DNA of 64,000 bases from Hericium rajendrae (taxonomy: Eukaryota; Basidiomycota; Agaricomycetes; Russulales; Hericiaceae), in NCBI GenBank assembly GCA_033439255.1, contig CM065879.1, positions 4,470,501 through 4,534,500 of the forward strand, given 5' to 3'. Positions 45,802-58,252 of this stretch are shown here, piece by piece (positions within the stretch are counted from its first letter, which is position 1; every line of letters starts with the position of its first letter). A program made the translations under genes and the position numbers. The notes beneath the pieces were generated by a model. That model had not been told where the DNA came from and did not search any database. It worked only from the letters and a program-made list of their open reading frames with translations.

Positions 45802-48270
45802 GATGGGTTCTAAGGATTGGTGGATATGGGGCAGAGAGGAAATAGAACCTGCGTTTTCGTCCATGCGAAGGCCCTTGATATGCGGCTGAGATTTCCGGCT
45901 GCCGAAAGCTGAGAAAGTAAAGTCAAAGCGTTCACGTCAGGAGAATGCAGGGCGCCGTGAATTACCAAGTCCGCTCCCTATAGAACATGCAATGGATGAG
46001 TCCTAGGAACGCTCAAGCACAAGTTCGGCATAGCAAATGAGCCACGTTTGCCCCTAGTTGTCCGACCATCGCAGGAAGGCATTTGCCCACTCGGGATGAT
46101 TACGCTCCGATTGCGTGAGATGGTTGCATCTGACCTGGAAGGAGACGAACGATAGTGGAGCAAATTTCCTGCTCATTCACGGGCGATCAGAAAAGGCGGT
46201 AAGCAGTACAGCCTGGCGTAGAAGAAAGACATACAGAGCGCCCTCAGCGCAGATCCGCGGCCGATACGGATCAACATCTCATATCGGCCGTGACCTCCCG
46301 CATGAGATCATCACCATAACTCTGACATCACGCTAATGGGTCGCTCAACTTCGGCACATATGGCTCAAGGTCCCACCAACACCTTGCCGATGCGGCTCTT
46401 TCGCCTGCGCTTGTGTGGGCAACACTATGCTTCGCTTTTAGCCGTGCCACTCTAACTTAATATGTGAACCATGTTCCCCAGGGAGCTACACGGCTAGACC
46501 ACACACCTAATAATTAACCCCTCGGAGGCATCTTCATACGGCTGATGAAGGTGCTGAAGCAACCCGAAACCCGACGTCAATGAGGCGCCCGCACGAGCGA
46601 TTTGGCCAACGTAAACGTAATATAAGATTGCGGCTTCAAAAGTACCTTGCTACTAGACCAACAAGTTACCGTTTGAGATGATCGTTTGTTCCAAAGGAGC
46701 AGAGATGGTGGTGCCCGCCAAACCTCGAAAATGAAGAAGCAGCAGGCCTCTGCCGATGCCACGATGGTCGGAATGCCTGTTGAGCACAAGCCAGAGGTGA
46801 ATTCTCCTGTGCTTCGAGAAGTCCTCTAGCCAAGGACAAAGTACATGTGCACAGGGACCACTTACCACATAATCAGTCTCTGCGATCTCAACGATATCCA
46901 GAGCCGGAGGGCTGGGAGGTCTGTTTCAAGAAAGAAGTCGCTGCAGCTATGCGATCCCAGGCACTCAGGAGTGCAATTTTGAGTACGCAGACGTCGTATG
47001 TTTGAGAAACAACGCCAAGAATTGTCCGATGATCGCTGGACCGGAAATATCACGAGTCAGTGGAGGCAACATGAATATACTGGCGCGTAGCGCTGCCCAA
47101 ACATACCAGTCATCCCGACAGCATTTTCCTATTTTTTCCAGCATGGATATTGAATGATAAGTACGCACGCCCCACATGGCTGGCAGGATCAGGTAATGCT
47201 ACCTAATTATGAATGAACGCGAAATTGGGGGACACATGGAGGTATGGAAGGGGGGAAGTGTGGGATGACATCGATGAAGATGAAGACGTGGATGCCAAGT
47301 ACGCGCCAAGTGCGCGGACGATGCCGCCTTGCTCAACTCCGCGACGATCTCAAGGTACCGCACAAAGAAGTGTTCGTTTTTGTAGACTGCAACTCCGACT
47401 TCAACAGTGCTGAACACGAAACGCCAGGGCGATGTGGGACAAAGACGGCACTCATGTTGCCTGCCTTAACCATGAGGACCTCATCAGTAAAGTCAGGGCT
47501 CATGTCTTCATGGGAATTGTTTGTCCTGTAATCTCGTACTCATCATTTCCTTAGTGGCCGGGGTCGAATCCTCTGTGACACTGATTACTGTCAGCCCGCA
47601 ACTTCCATTGAGCAAGACGGGGGACTTGCTAGCCATGCGTCTCTCCATATGACCTCGGCCGTGTTCCAAGTGTCGTACGCAAGCTTTTCATGCCGTTCAA
47701 CCTGCGGAACCGGGAATGAAATGATTCCCACTGCCTTAGGCACTAGATGGGCGACTTGCGTTGAACAATTAGTGCCGAAGTAGGCTCTCTCTCGCTGTCT
47801 GCGCCTTGGCGCTACGCTATCTTGCCCCTGCTCTGGGCACGATCTGCGATTCGCAGAACAATCGGCCGCATGAGCATCGGTCGCGTCCTACGACGTCGAG
47901 CGCTCCAATTTCCTTCCTAAGTATGTCATCATTGCTACGTTGTCGACGGCCCTCCACTGACGGTGGCACAGCTCATGCAGCCTCAGCTTGACAATGTCGC
48001 CATCGCCCTTTGAGTGGGATTCCCACAAGGGCTGTACGGTCAGAAATGAATGCAACCCGCTAGGTTAAAACCACTGAGGTCGGATGTTCTGCTGCCTTGT
48101 GCCTCGCGATCCCGGTCACAGGCCCGACTCGTAGGATCCATTCGCCTTTCTCGCGCAGCGTCTGATGTTCCATAAACCCGGTGTGCCTGATTGCATTCCC
48201 AGCTCTCAAACAATTTCTGACTTATTCTGAAAAATACTCAGGTTTTTCAGTTCGCGCAAAATTGGCGCAG
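45802..48270. other. Unassigned stretch upstream of laccase
   Basis: Minus-strand frames at 46.6-47.4 kb have hydrophobic segments separated by intron-like sites (ACCFFIFEVW; RDISGPAIIGQFLALFL), which could be a decayed membrane protein, but no family is recognisable. The rest holds nothing that I can name. Confidence 0.35.
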
Positions 48271-48276
48271 TATAAA
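48271..48276 (+). promoter_or_regulatory. TATA box of the laccase gene
   Basis: TATAAA about 105 bases upstream of the ATG at 48378. Confidence 0.6.
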
Positions 48277-48377
48277 GAGGTTGTACGGCGACTCTGCCAG
48301 ACCATCGAACTCACCGTTCGAGCCCACACCCCTAGTTCTCGTCTCATCTCGTCTTCACTGAAGCACCGACTTACACG

Positions 48378-50884
48378 ATGCTGTTGTCGAAGACTCTCTC
48401 TGCTTTGGTCTCCGTCATTGGAGCAAGGATGACCCTTGCGGCGAAAGGGCCGGTGACCGACTTGCACATCGTCAATACTCAGCTTGCGCCAGACGGTTTC
48501 CTGCGCGAGTGAGTGGAGCTAGCATCTGTATAATTTATCGCCCATCTCTGACGTCTTCTCCACAGCACTGTCGTCGCTGATGGAGTATTCCCCGGTCCAA
48601 CCATCTCAGGAAATAAGGTATATATTCGTAGAGCAGTACCATTTCTAGGGCAGTGAATGACATCTGACGCAGGGGGACAACTTCAAGATCAACGTCATCA
48701 ATCAACTGACTGACACGTCCATGTTGACGAGTACAACCATCGTAAGTCTCATTACCTTTCATGGTGTCGGAGTCTTAAGTCCGTTTGCAGCACTGGCATG
48801 GTCTTTTCCAGTACGGAACGAACCAGATGGACGGCGTGGCCTTCGTCACGCAGTGCCCTATCCCTCCAAATGATTCGTTCTTGTACAATTTTAAGGTCCC
48901 CGATCAAGCCGGCACTTTCTGGTATCACTCCCATCTGTCTACGCAGTACTGCGACGGACTGCGTGGTCCTCTCATCATTTACGATCCGAAGGACCCGCAC
49001 AAGAAGCTGTATGATGTTGACGACGGTGAAACCTTCTCCCTTCCTCCTCAGTCCCCCTTTTACTTATGTCCTTCCTCAGACTCGACCGTCATTACCTTGG
49101 CCGACTGGTGAGTTTTTTTCTCCCTTAAGCTTGACATTTTCTCATACGAGTTCACTAGGTACCATATCCCTGCGCCCTCAGCGGGCCTCGTACCGTACGT
49201 CTACCGAATTCGGCATTTTCCAGTTATGTGCAAATATTCACCGACGTATAGGCCTGTTAATTCTACACTGATCAACGGGCTCGGCCGCTCGGCGGATGGA
49301 TCGGCATCACCCCTCGCGGTTGTATCCGTGACCGCTGGCAAGCGGTGAGGTTTTATTTTTCCGTCGATTCCCTGTCGCTGACCACGGCCTTCAGATACCG
49401 CATGCGTTTGATCAACATTGCCTGCGACCCCAACTATATCTTTACCATCGACAACCATGCTTTCACTATCATCGAGGTTGACGGCGTATCTGTGCAGCCG
49501 TACAATGTCGACTCAATTCAAGTCTACGCCAGTGAGTACGGCGAACTTATACCTAGCACACTGACTAAATACTTTAAAATTCCCGCAGGTCAAAGATTCT
49601 CATTCATTGTGCGTCCCCGAGTTAAACAAATTACGCGCTCATCTAAATGATTGTACCTCAGCTCAACGCAAATCAGGCGGTCAGCAACTACTGTCAGTCT
49701 TTCCCCAGCGTTAAATCCCGTTTTTTCTGATTTCTCGAAATATTCAGGGATTCGCGCGTTGCCGAACACAGGAGTTACGACGTTCACCGGCGGAACCAAT
49801 ATGGCCATTCTCCGTTACGCCGGTGCTGGCAGCGTTGAGCCAAGCACCCTCCAGACGCCCAGCACCGCACCCATGCAGGAAACCGCCATTCGCGTAAGGC
49901 GCCTTATCTTATCTCCGTCCAGTCTTAGATCCGGATCTGATATACCTTTTGGTCTCCATATAGCCTCTTGTCGCCAAACCAGCGGTAAGCGCTCCGCTCC
50001 GTGCTTCCAAGCCCACATCATTCCGTTAATTGTGATCTAACGTGCTATCTTATCTTATCTTATCAGCCCGGACTGGCTCGGCCCGGAGGCGCGGACATCA
50101 ACATCGAGCTGGACGTCGCCTTCGTATGTGCCTTCCATTTTTGCGAATAGATTGCTCGCGGCTGATTATGCCCTTGATCGTGATACCAGACCGGCACTCA
50201 GTTCACTGTCAACGGCCAGCCTTGGATTTCTCCCAGCGTTCCTGTGCTTCTCCAAATTCTCAGTGGTGCCAAGAAGGCGAGCGACCTGCTGCCCTCGGGC
50301 AGCATATACGGCCTCGCCCCGAACAAGAGCGTTGAGATCAACATCCCCGGCGGTGCCGTCGGCGGCGGCCATCCCGTCCACCTGCACGGTGTATGTCTCT
50401 TCTGGTCATCCCAGCGAAGGCACAGAACTGACTTGCGAGCAGCACAATTTCGCGGTCGTGCGTAGCGCGGCCTCGGATGTCCTCAACTACCAGAACCCCG
50501 TCTGGCGCGACACCGTCAACATCGGCACCACCACGAGCGACAACGTGACGATCCGGTTCGAAACGAACAACCCGGGCCCGTGGTTTGTGCATTGGTACGT
50601 ATCATCCGTTAGTCTTTCGTCCCACGACGCTGACTCGCGTTGACAGCCACATTGACTGGCATCTGGAAGCGTAAGCTTCCTTTCATGGCTCGGACATGTC
50701 ATGCGGACCTACTCATCCTCTTTCTTTAGCGGCTTTGCTGTGGTCATGGCGGAAGACGTTGGCGATACAGCTGCTGTGAATAACCCGACGGGTATGACTA
50801 TCCCTCTTTCAAGATGAGCCCATGCTGACGCTTCTTTGAACAGACGCTTGGGACCAGCTATGCCCTGCGTACAACAACCAGTAA
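48378..50884 (+). CDS. Laccase (multicopper oxidase), secreted
   Basis: Oxidises phenols with reduction of O2 to water; extracellular, used in lignin and humus turnover. The signal peptide region [21 protein letters not shown] is followed by [10 protein letters not shown]. All four copper signatures are present: [41 protein letters not shown] (split by an intron after HLHG) and [12 protein letters not shown]. The Phe ten residues after the Cys is the axial position linked to high redox potential. The conserved TLINGLGR and the [10 protein letters not shown]-terminus are present. Eighteen exons join in frame through 17 GT-AG introns of about 50-75 bp: 48378-48508, 48566-48617, 48673-48741, 48791-49025, 49080-49107, 49159-49194, 49252-49344, 49395-49531, 49589-49608, 49662-49692, 49748-49893, 49964-49984, 50067-50123, 50190-50390, 50443-50594, 50647-50670, 50730-50791, 50844-50884. 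The gene looks intact, about 500 residues, the usual length. Confidence 0.95.
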
Positions 50885-51644
50885 TTCAAAGGCGCGCTCT
50901 GGCCTGCATGGGTCCGGCAGTGATTTAGGGTTTCGATTATCAGGATTGAGCGGGCGGAAGGGAGTGGAGTGGAAAATAACTCGCATGACTACGGGTCAGC
51001 GATGCATCTTCGTCGGGAATCTAGCGTTGCTATTGGAATTGTGGAAAGCGCATACGCGTAGAGTTGTAGGATGCATATAGCTTATCTCGTGAACAATCAA
51101 ACACCATTCATTTAATTGTTGTATCTTCCACCCAAACGGGTCCTCTCGCTTCTCTGTTTCCCTATGAATGCCTCAATAAGGAGGGGAACAAGTGGAAGTA
51201 GTCTTCTCTGTGTTGACTCGTATGCTTTTGGATTTGGTGAAGGGAGAGCAGCGGAAGTTCTGCTTTATTTCGGCTGCACGTCAATCACGTACCGACTCGT
51301 CAAAGAACGTCGAAGTACGGCACGATACAGCACATGCAAATAAATAATATCAAGCATACTATTAAATAACACAAAGACAAGAGTAAATTATCCGGAAAGA
51401 ATGCGGTTAAATAAAAAAAAGGACGGAAGAAAAAAAATGGCGAGGAAATCTAGTTTTACGTGGTACTAATATTACAGCTACAACATCAACAGGGAAGTGT
51501 ACATATAGATGATGGGTGCTGGTCCATTAATGAGGCCGTATCAGATCCTAATGTAAGAATATGCAATTGATGAGATGAGATGTTGTATGTATATGCAATG
51601 TTCTGGCGCGGGCGCTCAACAAACCGATACGCCTAGAGTTGAAT
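50885..51644. other. Convergent 3' spacer between laccase and epsin
   Basis: Holds the 3' flanks of both genes. No further gene seen; an AT-rich stretch at 51340-51480 may contain the polyadenylation sites. Confidence 0.5.
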
Positions 51645-53584
51645 CTAAGCTAAGCATACGACGACCCCGTCGCCTGGCCCAGCACACCCGTCTTCTGCGC
51701 CGCGAGCTGGACCGTACGCCGTCCCTCCGAACCGCAGCGCGCCCGTATTCCCGAACGTGTCCAGCCCGTCGCTCGCGCCCGTACGATTCGCGAACAGCTG
51801 CGCCAGCTGCGCGTTCTCGTTCGCGCTCCGCCGGATCGACAGGTCGGGCAGCGACACGGGCGTCGGCGGTGGCTGCGACGACGTGTACGACGACGCGGTC
51901 GACGTGCGGTGCGTCAGTGCGGGCACGGACGTCGCCGTGTTCTGGTATGAGAGCGAGGAGACGGGCGAGGATGCGTAGAGCGAGCTTGGGGCGGAGGGCG
52001 GCAGCTGAGGCGAGGGCTGCGCGAAAGGATTATTAGATCCGGGGGTGTTGGCTGTGGTCTGGCGCTGGACTGCCTTCTGCTGCTGCTGCTGCTGCTGGAG
52101 CATCTGCATCTGGTATTGCTGCTGGGCCTCCGCCTGCTGGCGAGCGTACTCCGCCTGGGAAGTGTGATGAGATGCGGAAGGAGCTGGAAGCGGGAAGTGT
52201 AACGTACCTGAATCATGGCGTCATACTGGGCCTGTTGCGCAGCCGGATCATACGCGGTATACTGCGGCTGCATCTGAGTGTATTGAGGCTGCAGCGAGTA
52301 CTGGGTGTATTGAGGCTGCATCTGGGTGTATTGCGGCTGGATCGACGTGAATTGTGGCGCAATCTGCTGGATGTCGGGGCTGATGGACGTGTCGATCAAG
52401 CTTGAAGGTCCACTGATGTACCACAGCGTCAGCATCACGGAAGCTGGCAAGAAAATTAACGACGCACATCTGCTTGTTGTCGTCGAATAGCGCTTCCGCA
52501 TTAGCCTTGTCAAGACGCTTCCTGTGCTCCTCTTGCTCCTTCTCACTCAGCTTGAGCGCGCGTTCCATGTCAAGTTCTTCTTCTGATTTCTTCTTTTCCT
52601 GCTTCTTCGCCGCCGCCTCCCGCTCCTTGCGCAGCTGGTCCTCCTGGAACTTCCGCGCGCTCACCTCGTCGTCCTCGCTGTCCGAGTCTACTGGACGGCC
52701 CTGCATCCGCTGGCGCATCCTGCGACGCCGGCGACGGGCTTCGGCAATCCGGTTTGCGTCCATCAATAGGCGCGTAATATCGCGCGCCCGCGCCCGGACA
52801 TCCGCACCCACGTCGCGACCGGTGTCATCGATGTACTGGAACTCGTGAGTGTCTTGACGACGTAGAGGTTTTGACGGAAGTAGGCCGCGACGGCCGGCGA
52901 TCCACTGTGAAGGAGATAATCGAGTACAGCGAGAGACTGTGAACGTGATTTCAGAGCGTCAGCGTATGTACGAAGAGGAGGATGTCATAAACGATTCTGC
53001 CCGAAGGCGTCAAACGCCATAAGCAAATGGAGTAATGCCCGAATGCCCGAGCCAATGGAAAAAGGAAACAGGTCGTTTGCTGAGCCGGACATGTCACCAC
53101 CTTATACGAGGCTGGACAGCTCTGGACAAATACCACGCATGTCTGCCTGAATCCGCTTATGCAGAGAGTCCACGATGGGGCAAAGTCAGTGTGAACATGC
53201 TGACGGCACTCGCAGTACGCCAGCACGTCGATGAGGGGAGCATGGTCCGAGCAAGGCGAAAGGTTTCAGCAAAGACCACTAACCTTGTAGACGTGCCGCC
53301 AGTTCTTTCCCTTGTCGTTGAGACGCCTGTCGATGATCTCAATGATCTCTGTGTAGTCGAGACTGGATAGGATTTCAGACAAGGGGTCCTAAGTGGGCCA
53401 AGGATGCTCAGGCAGTGACGTACGGGTTATATGATAAAACTGCGATCTCGTGCATCTGCAGGCCACTCGGCGGGATATGGTCGTTGCTCGTCGCAGAGCG
53501 AACCTTGGACTGGGTCTCAGAATAACCGTGCGCAACGTTCTTCATCGAGCGCATCACGCTCTTGCTAGCGCGTCCGACCGACAT
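51645..53584 (-). CDS. Epsin-like endocytic adaptor (ENTH, UIM, NPF)
   Basis: Links ubiquitinated cargo, phosphoinositides and clathrin/EH-domain proteins at the plasma membrane. Start at ATG 53584 (MSVGRASKSVMRSMKN). The ENTH domain covers the first 150 residues: YSETQSKVRSATSND, QMHEIAVLSYN, DYTEIIEIIDRRLNDKGKNW, SLAVLDYLLHSGS and EFQYIDDTGRDVGADVRARA. A ubiquitin-interacting motif follows (EEELDMERALKLSEKEQEE), then a Gln/Pro/Tyr repeat region (QPQYTQMQPQYT), a Gln run and an NNPFAQP motif. Exons: 53424-53584, 53284-53362, 52468-52936, 52208-52412, 51645-52154. The second intron is 347 bp, unusually long here. In exon 3, one base is missing against the family pattern at about 52843-52848 (KTL followed by EFQY), probably a consensus error because the rest is well conserved. 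Confidence 0.9.
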
Positions 53585-55644
53585 ACTGGGAGTTGTCAGG
53601 CAGCGGCCGGTTAGGGGCTGTCTTTAAACCGCTTGTTCTCGGAATGGACAATAGCTAGAGAGCACACTCGATGACTCCCGGGTCAGCAGGAGTCGAGTCG
53701 GCGACTTCTAGCTAGAAGAAAGGCCAGCGAGAAGGACGTCGAGAGGCTGTAGATGAGGGTTGTTAGAAGGCAGAAGATGACTACGGACGCGCACCGTTAT
53801 ATTAGTGAGTAATTCCGGCGGGGCTGCGCTGGGCGGCATGACCTCGGCATGAAGTAACATATCCCGCCCCGCAGTCTCCCGATCCATCGGGCCCGAGGGC
53901 CCGCAGGTGGGAACATGTTGCTTGGGTTTTCTTCGAGACCTGCTGATTTCCGACTCACATGTTTCATAGACCGTGAAGCGTAATTCGCTGGCGTTGAAGC
54001 TATAAAGCATGATTGTTGTCGTTTGTGCTTCGACGACGTGCCTTGAAATTGGGGCTAACCGACATCAGAGGGTTTTGAAGATCTAATCTTATCAGAGTTT
54101 ATGATCGACGCTGACTGAGGACTACAGTACAAGTTCTGTCTCATTCTGTCGATCGCAATTTGCCTCCGCCGACAACAACAGTTCTGAATCTACTCGTTGA
54201 TGCTGCTAACTGCAGCGGCAAGGACAACCAATACTGGTTAGCGCTTAAGTCAGTTCGTCTTTCATCAGAACTGCATTGTCGATTGCATCGACGCTCGGAT
54301 TGCACGATCTTCGGTTGTACCCATGCCACGTCTCCTCCTGATTATAAGTTGGCGGGGAAGAGTTGGTCTTCAAAATCCAGGTGAGCATTTTATTGGACGT
54401 TTCCTCTGTCTTTTCGTCAATGTGTATATTGCATCAAAGTGGGGAATTGGTGATCGCCGGGTGGGCTGGGGAATGCAAATCACGCTCAGGCCTTTCGTGT
54501 GATTTCGCAGCGTCACAGCTTTGCAATATTGCATAGCTGGGTGGAAAGAAACATTGCGGTGGTTCCTAGTCCACTCGTATCCGCTGTGCATCAATCAGGT
54601 CGGTCTAGCTGGAGTTTTTGCTTCCGCTCGATCCTCGATCCGCATATCGAGGCGCTTTTCCGTCTTCTTGAACTCTTCAGCGCTGAAGCTTCTGCAACTG
54701 CATTTCAGGTTCTTCACGTGCTGGCTTCATGCAGCACAGACATGTCAGATCGGAGAGGTCCTTTGGCTCCCTACTTCATGTGAAGTAGGGACAGGAGCGC
54801 AAAGCATTGTCTATTGCATTCGCCCTTCTATGTTCGAGCTCATTTGATCGCCATTATATAGCCGACGGAATAGCACTTATCTGCGAAAGCATATATAGCT
54901 GTTCTTGGGTTCCACATCACGAACCGTGCCCCATTCGTATCTACACAAGCTCCAAGGACAAGGACGGTGTGCGTCTCTCCCCCAAGTGAGCATGTAGCGG
55001 ATCGTCATCCATATGTTCGTTGACTCGTCTGCTTGATTATTAGGAAGACGGAGACGACGCCAGAGACGGATGCTCAGGCGGTCTCATCTGGCCTTGCTAC
55101 TCCTCGAGGCTTACGGACTCCAACGAGCTCAGAACTTGTTGCGCCCGGAAATTAAGGATCGCCCGCGCTTGTATATCCCAATGTGAACCCGTTATTCAAC
55201 AAACTCGCCGCGAAATGATTCGACTCGACATTGGACCAGATCGTCCGATGCGCAAACAAGTCCGAGAGGGAAAAAGACGGGCGGACACAAATCAGAGATC
55301 GATTCAGCGAAGGCAAGCCTTGCGAAGGCCAAACGCTATATTATCCACTGGTATCTGTGCTGCTTTCCGTTGATCCACCTTTGCTTAAGTATGCTATTGG
55401 CGTCAGGCTATTGGCGTCAGGCTATTGGCGTCACGGACAGGCTAGTACTCGTGAGTCTGGTCTAGTAATACGAACTTCAGGTGATTCATCCATTTGAAAC
55501 TGCACGCGACGCTAATTGACGATCATCTCTCAATGTCACCAGAAATGTGAGGTAATATAGACTGCTATCCTGATTTAATTTCTCCAACACTAACTATACA
55601 CATACTACACAGGGGTATTCACAGGCCATTGCTGGATCTCGATA
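53585..55644. other. Unassigned stretch between epsin and GST
   Basis: A minus-strand frame at 53708-54010 (MLYSFNASELRFTVYE) lies just upstream of epsin and may be a leader or chance frame. Frames at 54.5-54.8 kb and 55.2-55.5 kb show no domain. A short triple repeat GGCGTCAGGCTATT occurs near 55400-55435. Confidence 0.4.
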
Positions 55645-56532
55645 TCTACGCAGCAGCGGCCTTGATAGCAACCCACGAAGGGCGGCTCGAAATCTCTTTC
55701 CACCACCTGGCGACGATCCATGAGAAATTAGCCTCGCATCACAAGGTAAGAGGACGAACCTGAGGACGTTGGGATACTTGCTAAAGACGTCCAGTGCCGA
55801 TTGAACGAGGTCACCGTAGGGGAGGTGGAACAAATCTGCCAGAGTGACCTCCTACAGATCGGGCGTGAGCGCATACTCTTATGCCATACAAGCCAATTGA
55901 CACGCACATCGCCAGCGAGATACTTCTGCTTTGCGAGGATCTTGTCGTAGACCGCAAGCTTGGCGTCGAGCTGCCCCGAAAGCTCGACGATACGCGCCTC
56001 ATCGGACGTCTGGCCGAACAATCTAAAGATATGGAAGCCATCATCAGGTTCTGGGCTTCATGATGTGCGCCCGATATAGCGCGGCGAAGATCCGCAGCAC
56101 TCACGGTTTGAACGTCTTCTCGAAGGCAAGCGGCGCGGCGAATGCGTCGAAGTTGCTCTGCTCGATGCTGGCGGCCTGCTCGAAGCGACCCAGAGCCTTG
56201 ACTTCGGTCGGGATGAGCGGCGTGCCCTGGCCGGCCCACTTCGCCGCGATGTAGCGCGCGATGGCGCGGGACTCATACAGCTCGAAGCCGTCGTCCACCT
56301 GGAAATCGCTGCAGATCAGATACGGATGGTAAAGGCGGGTGGTGGGCCATAGGGTACGGACAAGGTAAGGCACTTGGCCGAAGGGCTGGTGCTCGAGGAA
56401 GGCGGCGGACTTGTGCTCGCCGGCGCCGAGGTTGACCGGGACGAGTTCGTAGGGCACGTTCTTCTCCTTCAAGACCACGACAACCCTGGTCGTGCAGGTC
56501 GAGTGGGGAGAGCCGTAGAGTTTGAGAACCAT
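55645..56532 (-). CDS. Glutathione S-transferase, phi-like
   Basis: Cytosolic detoxification enzyme conjugating or reducing with glutathione. Start at ATG 56532 (MVLKLYGSPHSTCTTRV). The thioredoxin-like N domain has the Ser/Thr-rich active-site loop after YGS, the cis-Pro motif FGQVPYL and the glutathione-contact LYESRAIARYI. The helical C domain has KLAVYDKILAKQKYLAGD, the capping motif LADLFHLPYGD, and ends WWKEISSRPSWVAIK. Exons 56362-56532, 56105-56298, 55908-56022, 55760-55851 and 55645-55706 join in frame through GT-AG introns of 53-82 bp. About 210 residues, the normal size. The class is judged from the overall pattern. Nothing odd is seen. Confidence 0.9.
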
Positions 56533-58252
56533 ATTGGCGAACTAGTAATGGAGGTTTGTCGAAAGGTGGGGACGAGGGTGGTTGGTGATCTTAGGATCGA
56601 CCATCTGGGGGTGCTCTTATAGGATCGCGGGGAGTGCCTCATGGCGATCGTCGACATCATTGACGTCGCAGACCTGTCAACGGGGGTCCATGAGACTGCA
56701 GGATTCTGCAGATGAATTGATGAATTTGGACATGGCCAGGATGACCAGTTCTGAAGATTGTATAGATAATCAACGCACTTATGTTTGTCAGCTCCTTTCC
56801 CCACGACGTAAACAAAAACAGTCATACGCTTTCCCATGTTTTTTGCGCAGACGTGATCAAGATGGGCCGCGATTGGCTTATGATGCTGGCAGCATGCGGG
56901 CATGCGGGCAAATAACCGTGGGGTCAGGATATTGTCAGGACCCAGAGTGCTCCGACGCCATCTTCACGAAAATAGGTTGGTTCTAGAAGGCAGGCTCACT
57001 AGAAAAATCGGGCTTTGGACTGCGTACGGGCGTACTCGGTATATCTGACTTGAGCTATACGTGGTCGATTCTCGACAGCATCTCTGCACAAAGGCAATAG
57101 ATCAGAATAACTCACCGGAAGAAGGTGCCTTGTTCAAGCAGTTTCCCAATAACTTGATGCAGATTTCGACACACGCAGATGCTGCCTTCAATATGCCAGG
57201 TAACGCTATGACAGGGCTCAATCTGTATGACCTGGCGCAAGGTCGTAATATATGTCAGCGCGACGATCATGCTGATTCATTGGATACGAGCATAAGTACA
57301 CATCGATGCAAAATCAGACGGCGAGGAAGCTCGTAAGTTACTTAGATCAGAAATTGCACAACGTGATACGAAGCGCTAGCGCACCTTCAAGCTAGTTGCC
57401 GGTGTGCATATATAGCATTTTGCTCTTGTCTCCTACGGCAGTGCTACGGGGAGATTGTGAATATGATCTGCCACCATGCCGAAGGCCACTGAAGTTGACA
57501 AGCGCCAAGTTTCCATTGACGTGCATAAACTTCGCAGTGAAGCTTATACCAAGTTCTCGTTTGTCGACTTGTCAAAAGTAGCCCGTCGAAAGATTCGAGA
57601 GCGGGAAGATAGTCGCATGAAATGACAAGAGTTTGATATGGGTTTGCGATGGAGCATTTTCTCAAAGATGTCCGAGGATAGACATCTGCGTATAAGGTAC
57701 TTTATTTCATCCTCTGTTAGCTTGACATCCAGCGCACGTACAGATGTCCATGTCACTCAGTCGGGCTGTCAAGTGCACATACACTGGATCTCGGACTCAC
57801 CCACTATAATTTTGAGGGAAGTCGACCCGATGACGGGTGCAGCGACAGTTATTCGTGCATCAAGAGAAATCATGAGCGAATAGCGCTTCCGGCACGGGTA
57901 GAAAACCGATGTGTAGACGCACCATCTTTCGTGAAAAGCCACGCGAGGGCGTCGCATGCCAACATTGAGAGCAAATGACATAGCGCACGTGGTAGCAGAG
58001 CGTCTTCCGTAGGCCATCATAACATTCAGTTCCGCCTGACTTTTCACAGCGACTTGGAGAAATGGAAACCCAGGCCACTTCAAACTGGAAACAAGCTGGC
58101 GTATGCGAATGCGTCACCGTTGTTCGAGGTTACAGTGTGACGCTGCGCGTCAACCACCGTCAAGCTCCGATTGGTCACGCTCTGTCACGACTTTGTCACC
58201 CACCTTCTTGTTCTTTTACCACCACCACGGCGTTTAGTCAACGACGACGGCG
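56533..58252. other. Intergenic with an oxidoreductase relic
   Basis: Upstream flanks of the divergent GST and acidic-protein genes. Apart from the relic at 57690-57756, I see only short frames. Confidence 0.45.
57690..57756 (-). pseudogene. Possible aldo-keto reductase C-terminal relic
   Basis: The minus strand reads RALDVKLTEDEIKYL, close to the AKR C-terminal pattern and to ALEVKLDDGEIIYLEE in the intact gene at 61560-63305. No other part of such a gene is visible around it. Short match, so weak. Confidence 0.35.

Noticed and set aside
53708-54010. 100-codon minus-strand gene upstream of epsin
   Set aside because: It has no domain and lies where the epsin leader is expected; not separable from chance.
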